Shown here: positions 51,796 to 60,340 of the stretch, piece by piece
How positions within the stretch are numbered: the first letter of the stretch is position 1
Layout of the letters: each line of letters starts with the position of its first letter
DNA from: Actinoplanes couchii
GTDB lineage: Bacteria > Actinomycetota > Actinomycetes > Mycobacteriales > Micromonosporaceae
Length of the DNA stretch: 64,000 nt
Direction: 5' to 3'
Assembly (NCBI RefSeq): GCF_016862075.1
Contig: NZ_BOMG01000092.1
Location: 1-64,000 of the forward strand
Made by a program: the position numbers and the translations under genes
The notes under the pieces: model-generated
What the model was told of the DNA's origin: nothing
Database searches by the model: none
The model's input: only the letters and a program-made list of their open reading frames with translations

Positions 51796-53337
51796 ATGAC
51801 GACGACCGCCGCACCGGACGTCACGGCACGGGAGCCGGCCGGGCTGGGATTCAGTCACCGCGAGATCCTGGTGACGATGAGCGGCCTGGTGATCGCCATG
51901 CTGCTCGCCCAGCTCGACAACATGATCGTCGCGCCGGCGCTGCCCACGATCGTCGGCGACCTCGGCGGCCTGGAGCACCTGTCCTGGGTGACCACCGGTT
52001 ACATCCTGGCCACCACGGTCGCCACCCCGATCTGGGGCAAGCTCGGCGACCTGTTCGGCCGCCGGATCACGTTAGTCTCCGCGGTGGCGCTGTTCCTGCT
52101 CGGGTCGGTGCTGTGCGGCATGGCGCAGAACATGCCCGAGCTGATCGGCTTCCGCGCGGTCCAGGGCCTGGGCGCCGGTGGCCTGATGGTCGGCGTCCTG
52201 TCGATCATCGGCGAGATGATCCCGCCCACCGACCGCAGCAAGTACCAGGGCGTCATGATGGCCGTGATGCCGGTCGCGATGATCGGTGGCCCGCTGATCG
52301 GCGGTTTCATCACCGACCACCTGGACTGGCGCTGGGCGTTCTACGTGAACCTGCCGCTCGGCCTGGTCACCCTGGTCGTCTCCTGGATCACCCTGGCCCG
52401 GCTGCCGCGCGGCACCGGCAAGGCCCGCATCGACTGGTTCGGCACCGCGCTGCTCACCGTCTGGATCACCGCGCTGGTGCTGATCGCCACCTGGGGCGGC
52501 ACCCAGTACGACTGGGCCTCCCCGCAGATCCTCGGGCTGGCCGCACTGACCGTCGCCGGGCTGGTCGCGTTCATCATGGTCGAGCGCTGGCAGAGCGAGC
52601 CGATCATGCCGCTGCACATCTTCGCCAACCGCAACTTCGTCCTGGCCGGCGGCATCGCCTTCGTCTCCGGTTTCGCCCTGTTCGGCGCCATCGGCTACCT
52701 GCCGCAGTACCAGCAGTTCGTGCAGGGCGCCTCGGCCACCAGCAGCGGCCTGCTGCTGATGCCGCTGATGGCCGCGGTCATGGTGGTCAGCATCGCGGCC
52801 GGGCAGATCATCGGCCGGACCGGCCGGTACCGGATCTTCCCGATCGTCGGCTCGGCCCTGGTCGCGGTGGGCATGTTCCTGTTCACCACGGTCGACACCG
52901 GCACGTCGCCGACGACGACCGCGTTCTACATGGTCGTCCTCGGCGCCGGGATGGGCTGCCTGATGCAGACCAGCACCCTGATCGCACAGAACAGCCTGGA
53001 TCTGCGGGACATCGGCGCCGGCACCGGCGCGTCCACGTTCCTGCGCAACATGGGCAGCTCACTGGGCGTGTCGATCCTCGGCGCGGTCTACACCCACCAC
53101 CTGACGGCGTCGCTGACCGAGTCGGCGGCCGCCGGCACCGGAACCGGGGCGGGCGAGATCGCGTCGATGACGCCGGCGGCGCTCAAGGCCCTGCCGGAAG
53201 CGGTCCGGCACGCCTTCCAGCAGGCGGTCACCGGCGGCATCACCCACCTGTTCCTGTGGGGCAGCGTGGTCGCCGCGGCCGGCATCGTGGTGGCCCTGTT
53301 CGTCCGGCAGGTCCCGCTGCGCGGCAAGAAGGCCTAG
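51796..53337 (+). CDS. DHA2-family (EmrB/QacA) MFS drug exporter
   Basis: This 513-aa, 14-span protein has the DHA2 motifs LAQLDNMIVAPALPTIVGDL (span 1), GKLGDLFGRRITL (loop 2-3) and RAVQGLGAGGLMVG. It is a proton-coupled multidrug pump. AGGGGG precedes the ATG. It is divergent from the rifampin-phosphotransferase-like gene, and the pair could act together as inactivation plus efflux, though that link is inference. Confidence 0.93.
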   Translation: MTTTAAPDVTAREPAGLGFSHREILVTMSGLVIAMLLAQLDNMIVAPALPTIVGDLGGLEHLSWVTTGYILATTVATPIWGKLGDLFGRRITLVSAVALFLLGSVLCGMAQNMPELIGFRAVQGLGAGGLMVGVLSIIGEMIPPTDRSKYQGVMMAVMPVAMIGGPLIGGFITDHLDWRWAFYVNLPLGLVTLVVSWITLARLPRGTGKARIDWFGTALLTVWITALVLIATWGGTQYDWASPQILGLAALTVAGLVAFIMVERWQSEPIMPLHIFANRNFVLAGGIAFVSGFALFGAIGYLPQYQQFVQGASATSSGLLLMPLMAAVMVVSIAAGQIIGRTGRYRIFPIVGSALVAVGMFLFTTVDTGTSPTTTAFYMVVLGAGMGCLMQTSTLIAQNSLDLRDIGAGTGASTFLRNMGSSLGVSILGAVYTHHLTASLTESAAAGTGTGAGEIASMTPAALKALPEAVRHAFQQAVTGGITHLFLWGSVVAAAGIVVALFVRQVPLRGKKA

Positions 53338-53340
53338 TTT

Positions 53341-54117
53341 CTACGCTGCCGCGCGCGCTTTCTCGGCCAGCTCCGGCCACAGGGCCGGGGCTGCGCCGAT
53401 GGTCAGTTCGGTGGTGTGGTCGCCGGACCGGCCGCCGAGCGTGACACCCGCCTCCCGGGCGATCAGGGCGCCGGCGGCGATGTCCCACAGGTTCGTGTCC
53501 AGGGCCAGGCCGCCGTCCAGACGCCCGGCGGCCTGGTAGACCAGGTTCAGCGCGGCCGGGATCCGGCGGATGTCGCCGCACAGCGGAAGCAGATCGTGCA
53601 GCAGGGCGCCGACCCGGGTCTTGGTCTTCACGTTGGGCTGGAAACTGATGCCGATCAGGGCCTCGGCCAGCGGCGGGCCGGCGGACACCGAGATCGGCTG
53701 GTGGTTGAGGAAGGCGCCGCCGCCGTCGACGGCGGTGAAGGTCTCCCCCGCGGCCGGGTCGTGCACGACGGCCATCCGGGGCCGGTCGCCCTCGTACAGC
53801 GCGATGCACACCGACCAGGGCCCGGTGCGGCTGATGTAGTTGCGGGTGCCGTCGAGCGGGTCGATGATCCAGGACCACCCACTCGTACCGTCGCGGCCGT
53901 GTCCTTCCTCGGCCTGCATGGCGTCGGCGGGCCAGGCCGCGTGGATGCCGTCGACGATGAGGCGCTCGCTGGCGATGTCGACGTCCGAGACGACGTCGTT
54001 GGCGTGCGCCTTGGGCGCGCCCATCCGCAGGGTGTCGCGGCGGTCGATCTGCAGTTGGCCGGCGCGGACCGCGAGTTCGGCGGCGAGGTCCCGGGCGGCG
54101 AGGAGGTCACGAGTCAT
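53341..54117 (-). CDS. Inositol monophosphatase-family enzyme
   Basis: The 258-aa Mg-dependent phosphatase shows the metal sites QAEEGHG, IDPLDGTRNYI and NLWDIAAGALIAREAG. The family includes inositol monophosphatase, histidinol-phosphatase and PAP phosphatase, and the sequence does not settle which. It starts at MTRDLLAARDLA. It is convergent with the exporter, with a 3-bp gap. Confidence 0.9.
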   Translation of the reverse strand: MTRDLLAARDLAAELAVRAGQLQIDRRDTLRMGAPKAHANDVVSDVDIASERLIVDGIHAAWPADAMQAEEGHGRDGTSGWSWIIDPLDGTRNYISRTGPWSVCIALYEGDRPRMAVVHDPAAGETFTAVDGGGAFLNHQPISVSAGPPLAEALIGISFQPNVKTKTRVGALLHDLLPLCGDIRRIPAALNLVYQAAGRLDGGLALDTNLWDIAAGALIAREAGVTLGGRSGDHTTELTIGAAPALWPELAEKARAAA

Positions 54118-54200
54118 CGCCGCCCACGTTATCTCACTACTACGTGCCAGATTTCCGGTACGCACAGTGATCATCCGTGGCGGCGGCCGACGGTGACGAC

Positions 54201-54602
54201 ATGAAGACATTGACCGGCATCATGACCGCCGCCACGGTGGCGGCCCTGGTGACCCTCGTTCCCACCTCCGCCTCCGCCGCACCGCAGCGCTGCGTCGCGG
54301 CCGCTCCGACCCCCGACTTCTACGCCGCGGGCCGGATCTCCACCACTCCCGTCACCGACACCAACAGCCGGTGCACCACGATCTCCATCTCCGACGTACG
54401 CGACACCGCCGACCCGTCCGACACCTGCCAGACGTTCCTGGTGGCGGTCGGCAGCCTCTACTCCGACCCGGTCGAAGCCTGCGCCGGCACCCGGACCGTG
54501 CTGGCCACCGGCATCCCGGCGGGCGCCCGGTTCCGGGTGCTCTACCAGGTCGACTACATCGACCCGGCGCCCCAGGTGGTCGCCTTCAAGGTCTGGTACT
54601 AA
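54201..54602 (+). CDS. Small secreted hypothetical protein
   Basis: The 133-aa product has a signal peptide (GIMTAATVAALVTLVPTSASA) and a domain of about 105 residues with four cysteines (CVAAA, RCTTIS, TCQTFL, EACAG), probably two disulfides. The fold is unknown. It overlaps the end of the convergent SGNH gene by 4 bp. The ATG is preceded by a weak GGTGACGAC. Confidence 0.65.
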   Translation: MKTLTGIMTAATVAALVTLVPTSASAAPQRCVAAAPTPDFYAAGRISTTPVTDTNSRCTTISISDVRDTADPSDTCQTFLVAVGSLYSDPVEACAGTRTVLATGIPAGARFRVLYQVDYIDPAPQVVAFKVWY

Positions 54603-55870
54603 GCGGCCCAGCAGGGCGCGGCCGGCAACTGCCACACCACGCCCGCCCCGATCACACGAAGGTCGACCGCATCGGCCAGGGCGCTCATACCAGCGTCGGT
54701 GAGATGCAGCTTGTCGTCGAGGGCGTAGTCGGCCCGCAAACGGGTGCGGTCGGCCGGATCGCAGACCTTCGCGTCGAAGTCGAAGTATCCGTCGAACACG
54801 TTTCCGGCCCGGATCCCGGTGTTGACCTGCTGCCGGACCGCTTCCCGCCGGGCGTTGTACGCCTTGGACCCACCGAACGGCAGGATCGTCGCGCCGTACA
54901 CCGGCACCCCGCGCTCGTGTGCCGTCGCCACCAGCTGCCGGTAGCCCTCCTGCAGCTGGGCCGCGGTGACGTCGTCCATGATGTCGTTGACACCTTCGAG
55001 CAGGATCACGGCCCGCACGTTCTCGAAGCCGAGCGCGTCGTGCCCGAACCGGCTCAGCGCGCTGCGGCCACCCGCGGCCCCGTCACCCACGTCCCGCAGC
55101 ACCCGGTTGTTCGCCATTCCCGCGTTCACCACGGTGCGGTTCGCCCCGCCCCGGGCGGCGGCGATCCGGCGGGCCAGATAGTCCGGGTACCGCCGGTTGG
55201 TGAGCGCCGTCGAGCCGTACCCGTCGGTGATCGAGTCACCGAACGCCACGACCGTTCCCGTCGCCACCGGGCTGAGCAGGTCCAGGCCGCTCAGGAAGTA
55301 CCAGGACGCCTGGTACTTGAGGTGTGGGTAGTTCTCGCTGCCGTCGTCGGCCGCGTGGTCACCCGCCGTCGACACGTAGGTTCTGGTCAGCCCGGCCCGG
55401 TGCGCGGTCGCCGGGCCGGTGTCCTCCGGCAGGTAGATGCTGATCAGCAGGTTCGACCCGGCGGTGATCGTCATGTCGGCCGGGTCGCTGAACAACTCCG
55501 TCCCGGCCGGGACCGTCACCGACCCGAGCCCGCCGAAGGTCAGCCGGTGGTGGCTGCCCGGCACGGCGACACCGCCGAGGCTCTGCTCGGCGAGATCCAC
55601 GTGACCGACCGCCAGCGGCGTGGTCCCGTGCAGGTTGGAGACCCGTACCCGCGGCCGGGTTCCTCCGCCGGAGGCGTAGACGACGTGGCGGATCGTGACG
55701 TCGTCGAAGGTGCCGGTGGCCGCCGGGGCCACCTCCACGGCCGGCCCCCACACCGCGACCCGGGACCGAATGCCGACGTCGTCGACCGCGGCGGCGGGGG
55801 CACCGGTGGCGGCCGGCAGGACGGTATCGATCAGAACCTCCGGTGCAGTCTCCGGTCCGGCCGCCTCCAC
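54599..55870 (-). CDS. SGNH/GDSL hydrolase
   Basis: The family's N-terminal beta domain is clear (VYASGGGTRPRVRVSNLHG), then the SGNH core: AFGDSITDGYGS (Ser), AGMANNRVL, GVNDIMDD and DKLHLTDAG (Asp-His). Relatives are secreted, but here no signal peptide is found. The GTG used gives 423 aa, and an earlier non-ATG start overlapping the upstream stop is possible. Either the signal was lost or the enzyme acts inside. It follows a membrane-protein gene by 47 bp. Confidence 0.8.
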   Translation of the reverse strand: MEAAGPETAPEVLIDTVLPAATGAPAAAVDDVGIRSRVAVWGPAVEVAPAATGTFDDVTIRHVVYASGGGTRPRVRVSNLHGTTPLAVGHVDLAEQSLGGVAVPGSHHRLTFGGLGSVTVPAGTELFSDPADMTITAGSNLLISIYLPEDTGPATAHRAGLTRTYVSTAGDHAADDGSENYPHLKYQASWYFLSGLDLLSPVATGTVVAFGDSITDGYGSTALTNRRYPDYLARRIAAARGGANRTVVNAGMANNRVLRDVGDGAAGGRSALSRFGHDALGFENVRAVILLEGVNDIMDDVTAAQLQEGYRQLVATAHERGVPVYGATILPFGGSKAYNARREAVRQQVNTGIRAGNVFDGYFDFDAKVCDPADRTRLRADYALDDKLHLTDAGMSALADAVDLRVIGAGVVWQLPAAPCWAA

Positions 55871-55917
55871 CGGGCCACCGCCGCCGCCCGCACCCGGGGC
55901 CCGAGGTTGGGCCGGGG

Positions 55918-56520
55918 TCAGGAGGCCGGCCGGGTGGCGTGGACCGCGCCGATCCCGGCCAGGACGGCGGCGGTGCAGGCCAGCAGGGTGGCCGGGATGT
56001 TCGTCTCGGTGCCGAGCAGCAGGGTGAAAGCAGCGGTCCAGGCCATCACGGCGACGACCACCACGCTCTGCAGCACCCGCCAGGTGACCCGGGCCCACAG
56101 CAGCAGCACGACCGGGACCAGCACCGCGATCGCCGGGACGGCCGCGATCAGCCCGTACACGCTGCCGTAGACGACGGCGATCGCCACGCCCGAGGCCAGG
56201 TCGCTCAAGGTGACCGCCGTGTCCGTGGCGGCGGCCTGCGACACCGCGATCAGCAGGGCGCCGGCACCGCCCGCCGCGACGATCCACCGGTCGGCGAGGG
56301 CTTCGCCGGGCAGCACGATCCGCCCGGCGATCAGGGCCGCGAGCAGGCCGGGCACCACGATGCCGAGGATGAGCGCGACGGGTGCCACGTCGCGGGCCAT
56401 CAGCAGGGTCAGAGCGGCGGTCACGGTCCCACCGGCGACGCCGGTGACCAGGGCGGTGCCGGTCATCCGCACGATCCGCATCGCCCGATCCACGCCGATC
56501 AGGGCACTCACCTCGGCCAT
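55918..56520 (-). CDS. Polytopic membrane protein, unknown family
   Basis: The 200-aa protein has about six spans (LVTGVAGGTVTAALTLLM and later ones). GAGGAGG lies six bases before the ATG of MAEVSALIGVD. The open frame continues upstream through two palindromes into an MFS-like fragment, but the ribosome site and operators favour this start. Transcription is probably controlled by a TetR protein through those palindromes. Its function is unknown. Confidence 0.65.
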   Translation of the reverse strand: MAEVSALIGVDRAMRIVRMTGTALVTGVAGGTVTAALTLLMARDVAPVALILGIVVPGLLAALIAGRIVLPGEALADRWIVAAGGAGALLIAVSQAAATDTAVTLSDLASGVAIAVVYGSVYGLIAAVPAIAVLVPVVLLLWARVTWRVLQSVVVVAVMAWTAAFTLLLGTETNIPATLLACTAAVLAGIGAVHATRPAS

Positions 56521-56540
56521 AACCGCCTCCTCGAAGACTT

Positions 56541-56589
56541 TTGAGCAACCGCTCAAACACGAGAATAGCTCTTTTGAGCAGTCGCTCAA
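56541..56589. promoter_or_regulatory. Paired TetR-type operators
   Basis: TTGAGCAACCGCTCAA (56541-56556) and TTGAGCAGTCGCTCAA (56574-56589) are perfect TTGAGC-N4-GCTCAA palindromes, 33 bp centre to centre. They lie 21 bp upstream of the membrane-protein start. Such GAGC-N-GCTC pairs are typical of TetR-family autoregulated promoters. Confidence 0.75.
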
Positions 56590-56590
56590 C

Positions 56591-57015
56591 AGCGTGGTCA
56601 TGAGACCCGGGTCACGTCCGGCAGGCGCTTGGATCCCCCACATCATCAGCGCGGCCAGCGCCGCCAGCCCGGCCAGCAGGGCCCACGGCGCGACCGGCTC
56701 GTGCTCCAGCAGCCGCCCGACGACCGGGCGGGTCACCAGCACACCGACCCCGCCGGCGGTGGCCAGGGCGCCGAGGTGCGCGCCCAGGTGCCGTTCCCCG
56801 GCGAGCCGGGCCGCGATGTCCCCGGCCACCGGCAGGATCAGCATCTGCCCGCAGGTCAGCAGCACGACCAGGGCCGCCATCGGGATCAGCGCGACCGCCG
56901 ACCGCAGCTGCGGGGCGGGCCCGATCGCGGCGACCGCGAAGGCCGCCGCGATCAGCGTGAACCCGGCGGTCACGAATCCGGCGAGCAGGCTCCACCGGCG
57001 CAGGACAGACAGCAT
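56591..57015 (-). pseudogene. MFS transporter C-terminal fragment
   Basis: The sequence MLSVLRRWSLLAGFVTAGF and the following four or five spans match the last part of an MFS carrier (GRLLEHEPVAPWALLAGLAALAAL is the typical final-helix region). No first half is present. The frame runs without a stop into the operator region, so a chimeric 365-aa product is conceivable but unlikely. It is read as a remnant left by deletion. Confidence 0.55.
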
Positions 57016-57042
57016 GCGGTGATCTTGCGGGACGGGCTCCGG

Positions 57043-57870
57043 TCAGCCGAAGACGCGGTCCGCGGAGATGCCGAACATCTCATGCGCGAGCCCGTACCCG
57101 AAGTCCTGCACGAGCCGCCGTTTCCAGGGCCGGGACACGATGGCGTGGGTCAGCCGCCGGGCCGCCCGGGGCCGGGAGCGGATCGACGTGGCGATCTCCC
57201 AGGCGCGGGGCAGCAGCCGGTCCGCCGTGAGGACCTCGTTGACCAGGCCCACCTCCTCGGCGGTACGGGCGTCGATCGGTTCGCCGGTGTAGAGGTGGTA
57301 GGCCGCTCTCTTCGTACCGAGCAGCTCCTGCAGGGTCAATTGCAGCCCGTCACCCGGTGCCGTGCCGGCGAGCAGGTGCGGGTCGAGGAAAGTGGCCGTC
57401 TCGGCGGCCAGGGTGATGTCGCTGAGCAGCGCGAACTCGGTGTGCCCGGGGCTGGGCCCGTTGACCGCGGCGATGGTCGGGATGTCGATGCCGAAGACGA
57501 AGTTCTCCACCAGTTTCGCGGCGTCGTGGTAGATCACGCCGTGGGTGAAGTGCTCGGGCCGGGGCGGGCGCATCATGTCGGCGAGCCCGGCCGGGTCGCC
57601 GGGGTGGATCCAGTGGTCGCCGGTGCCGGTGATGATCAGGACCTCGTTCTCCGGGTCGGCGCCGATCTCCCGCCAGGCCTGGCCCCAGGCGTTGTGCAGG
57701 CCCAGGCTGTAGCGGACCGCGTCGCCGCCGGTGTGCATCCGCATCTCCAGGATGCCGTCGCGGCGGGTGAAGGCGAAGTAGTCGGCGTATCTCTCGGCGT
57801 AGTGGTCGAGGTGCGGTGGTTCCACGAAGCGACCGGCTCGGGCCTGCCATTGCTCGGGGTGCGGGGACAT
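57043..57870 (-). CDS. Enoyl-CoA hydratase/isomerase-family protein
   Basis: The 275-aa crotonase-fold protein has the oxyanion-hole segments VLIITGTGDHWIHPGDPAG and PTIAAVNGPSPGHTEFALLSDITLA. The catalytic glutamate positions are not clearly the classical pair, so the reaction may differ from hydration. AAAGGA precedes the ATG. It is divergent from a TetR regulator, with two palindromes between them, so it is probably its target. Confidence 0.82.
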   Translation of the reverse strand: MSPHPEQWQARAGRFVEPPHLDHYAERYADYFAFTRRDGILEMRMHTGGDAVRYSLGLHNAWGQAWREIGADPENEVLIITGTGDHWIHPGDPAGLADMMRPPRPEHFTHGVIYHDAAKLVENFVFGIDIPTIAAVNGPSPGHTEFALLSDITLAAETATFLDPHLLAGTAPGDGLQLTLQELLGTKRAAYHLYTGEPIDARTAEEVGLVNEVLTADRLLPRAWEIATSIRSRPRAARRLTHAIVSRPWKRRLVQDFGYGLAHEMFGISADRVFG

Positions 57871-57917
57871 CGACGATCCTTTCCGGGCGTACGGATATGA
57901 TGGGCGCCGGATTAACC

Positions 57918-57954
57918 GGAGCACCGCTCCACCCAGTATTCGGAGCAGTGCTCC
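57918..57954. promoter_or_regulatory. Paired TetR operators between enoyl-CoA hydratase and TetR genes
   Basis: GGAGCACCGCTCC (57918-57930) and GGAGCAGTGCTCC (57942-57954) share GGAGC-N3-GCTCC, with centres 24 bp apart. The second is a perfect palindrome apart from its centre base. Both divergent starts are within 50 bp. Confidence 0.75.
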
Positions 57955-57969
57955 GCCCGTCAACGGGGA

Positions 57970-58536
57970 GTGTCCACCTTGACCGAAGCAGCCCGTGCCG
58001 ACGGCCGGCGCAACCATCAGACGCTGCTGGACACCGCCCGGGAGGCGTTCGCCGAGCACGGGACCGACGTCTCGCTGCGGGAGGTGGCGCGGCGTGCGGG
58101 TGTCGGCATCGGGACGCTCTACCGGCACTTCCCCACCCGGGAGGCGCTGCTGGAAGCCCTGATGGGCCAGAACTTCGACCGGCTCACCGCGTACGCCGAG
58201 GAGCTCTTGATCCATCCCTCCCCCGGCGTGGCGCTGCGGACCTGGCTGATCGCCATGGCCGAGGGCTCCACGTCCTATCGGGGGCTGCCCGGCTCGGTGC
58301 TGGCCGCCCTGCACGACGACCGGTCGCAGCTGCACGCCTCGTGCGCGGCGATGCGGGCCGGGGCGTCCGGCCTGCTGGACCGCGCCCGGCAGGCCGGCGA
58401 GATCCGCTCCGACGTGACCACCGACGAGCTGCTGGCGCTGACCTCCGGCGCGGCCTGGGCGGCCCAGCAGTCCCCCGACCACCAGGTCACCCGCATGGTG
58501 ACCCTGACCCTGAACGGACTGTCCCCTCGTGACTGA
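57970..58536 (+). CDS. TetR-family transcriptional regulator
   Basis: The 188-aa protein has the TetR helix-turn-helix (REAFAEHGTDVSLREVARRAGVGIGTLYRHFPTREALLEAL is one continuous domain, about residues 24-64) and a TetR_C-like ligand domain. The GTG start is preceded by GGGGA. It is divergent from the enoyl-CoA hydratase, which it likely controls through the paired sites. Its stop overlaps the start of the propeller gene. Confidence 0.92.
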   Translation: MSTLTEAARADGRRNHQTLLDTAREAFAEHGTDVSLREVARRAGVGIGTLYRHFPTREALLEALMGQNFDRLTAYAEELLIHPSPGVALRTWLIAMAEGSTSYRGLPGSVLAALHDDRSQLHASCAAMRAGASGLLDRARQAGEIRSDVTTDELLALTSGAAWAAQQSPDHQVTRMVTLTLNGLSPRD

Positions 58537-60286
58537 CGGCTGGATCCGGTACTACGACCAGAGACGCGAATTCGTCCCGGGCGCGCACCTCGGCGATTTC
58601 GAGCCGGAGACGGTGATGGTCGCCGACGGCACGGTGGTCCTGTTCGGCGGGCGGTCCGACGACCGGTTGCCGTTGCGGGCGCTGGATCTGGAGACCGGGG
58701 TGCCGCTGCCGGACCGGGCCGGGCTGCACGGCCGGCGGCCGCCTCGGGCGATCGCGCTGGGCCGGTGCGGCGACCGGACGCTGCTGGCCACCGCGTCGGC
58801 CACGGGTGTGGTCCGGGTCCGGGACGCGGCCACCGGCGCACCGGTCGGCGCCGAGATCCACCACGAGCGGACCGGTGTGTCGGTCGCGGTGGCCGCGGTC
58901 GACGGCGACGACGTGGTCGCGGTGGCCGGCAGCGCGTGGATCAAGGCGTGGCGGGTGGCCGACGGGACACAGCTGGCCAGCCGCGGGTACAAAAGCGCCC
59001 GGTTCGTCGCCTTCCAGGGCCGGCTGCTGGCCGCCCGCGCCCACGACGGCGCCCGTGAGCTGCGCGACGTGCTGACCGGTAAGGCAGTCGCCACGTTCTC
59101 GGTGCCGGACGGCACGGTGTGGACGATCGCCGAGATCGGCGGGCGGCTGCTGGCCGTCGCGGTGCCGGGCACCCGGATCGACGGCGCGGCGCCGTGGGCG
59201 TGGGACGTGTTCGCCGGCGAGGAGGTCACCCTGCCGCCGCTGACCGGGCCGGCCGCCGACGTCGGCAGTGTCCGCGCGATCACCGTCGACGCCGATCTGA
59301 CGACGCTGGTGACCTGGTACACCGAGGAGTACGAGACGCGTGCCGCGCTGCGGCTGCCGGGCGCGCAGGCGGTGGAGACCGTCGACGATCCGGTTCTGGG
59401 CGGCGGGCTGGTCGCGGTCGCGGACCACGGCAACACCCTTATCGTACGGGACACGGCCACCGGCGAGCCGATCGGCTCGCCCTTCTACGGCGGTGCGGTC
59501 GGCCCGCCGGCCGGGCTCACCCGCCTGGACGGGCGCACGGTCGCGGTGCTGCCCGGCGAGCAGCTGATGATCTGGGACGTCGCCGGCGGCCGGCCGGTCG
59601 CCCGTCTGGACTGCGGCCTCGACCTGCACCGGGTGGTGCCCGACGACCGGGGCCGGGCCGCGCTGCTCTACCCCACCGACGGCGAGGAGCCACGACTGCG
59701 GGTCCTGGACCTGGCCACCGGCGAGACCGCTGTCGACGTGGCGCTGGCCCCGCAGTACGCCGGGCTGGTCGCCGCGCCGGTGTGGGTCGAGCACGACGGC
59801 CGGCCGATGCTGGCGGTCCTGGAGGACCACGCGATCACGCTGTACGACGCCGCCACCGGCGCCCGGCACACCGGTGTCTTCGGCGACCATTCGGCGGAGA
59901 TGTTCTCCCCCGGGGTACTCGCCGGTGGCCTGGTCGGGGACCGGCGGGTCCTCGCCGCGGGCTGCGACTTCGGCGGCGAGGTTCGGATCTGGGACGCCGG
60001 CACCGGCGAGCGGCTGCTGCGGGTGGACTGCGGTGGTCTCGGGGTAGGCGCCGTCACCTTCGGCGACCACGACGGCCGGCCGATCATGGCGACCGCCACC
60101 AGCACGTACCCGAGGATCCAGGTCTGGGACGCGGTCACCGGCGCGAAGATCGGCAGGGGCATCGACATGAGCCGCCGGGTCACCCCGATGAAGACCACCG
60201 CGATGACGCTCACCCGGTGGCGTGGCCGGACCGCGCTGCTGGCCGCCGCCCGCGACTGGCCACCCTTCCTGTGGGTGATCACGTAG
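58529..60286 (+). CDS. WD40-like beta-propeller protein
   Basis: The 585-aa protein is made of many blades with LDLETG, VRDAATGAPVG, IWDVAGG and IWDAGTGERLL signatures, typical of WD40/PQQ-like propellers. It has no signal peptide or fused kinase, so it is probably a cytoplasmic scaffold. The GTG start lies inside the last codons of TetR (8-bp overlap), so translation is coupled to the regulator. The partner is unknown. Confidence 0.8.
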   Translation: MTDGWIRYYDQRREFVPGAHLGDFEPETVMVADGTVVLFGGRSDDRLPLRALDLETGVPLPDRAGLHGRRPPRAIALGRCGDRTLLATASATGVVRVRDAATGAPVGAEIHHERTGVSVAVAAVDGDDVVAVAGSAWIKAWRVADGTQLASRGYKSARFVAFQGRLLAARAHDGARELRDVLTGKAVATFSVPDGTVWTIAEIGGRLLAVAVPGTRIDGAAPWAWDVFAGEEVTLPPLTGPAADVGSVRAITVDADLTTLVTWYTEEYETRAALRLPGAQAVETVDDPVLGGGLVAVADHGNTLIVRDTATGEPIGSPFYGGAVGPPAGLTRLDGRTVAVLPGEQLMIWDVAGGRPVARLDCGLDLHRVVPDDRGRAALLYPTDGEEPRLRVLDLATGETAVDVALAPQYAGLVAAPVWVEHDGRPMLAVLEDHAITLYDAATGARHTGVFGDHSAEMFSPGVLAGGLVGDRRVLAAGCDFGGEVRIWDAGTGERLLRVDCGGLGVGAVTFGDHDGRPIMATATSTYPRIQVWDAVTGAKIGRGIDMSRRVTPMKTTAMTLTRWRGRTALLAAARDWPPFLWVIT

Positions 60287-60340
60287 CCGGGCAGCGCTCA
60301 GGCGATGCGGGGGCATGCCGATGGGAGGGGCGTGACCCCC

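Noticed and set aside
55918..57015. One 365-aa membrane protein
   Set aside because: Two perfect operators and a strong ribosome site interrupt it, and the two halves resemble different proteins, so I list a gene and a remnant.
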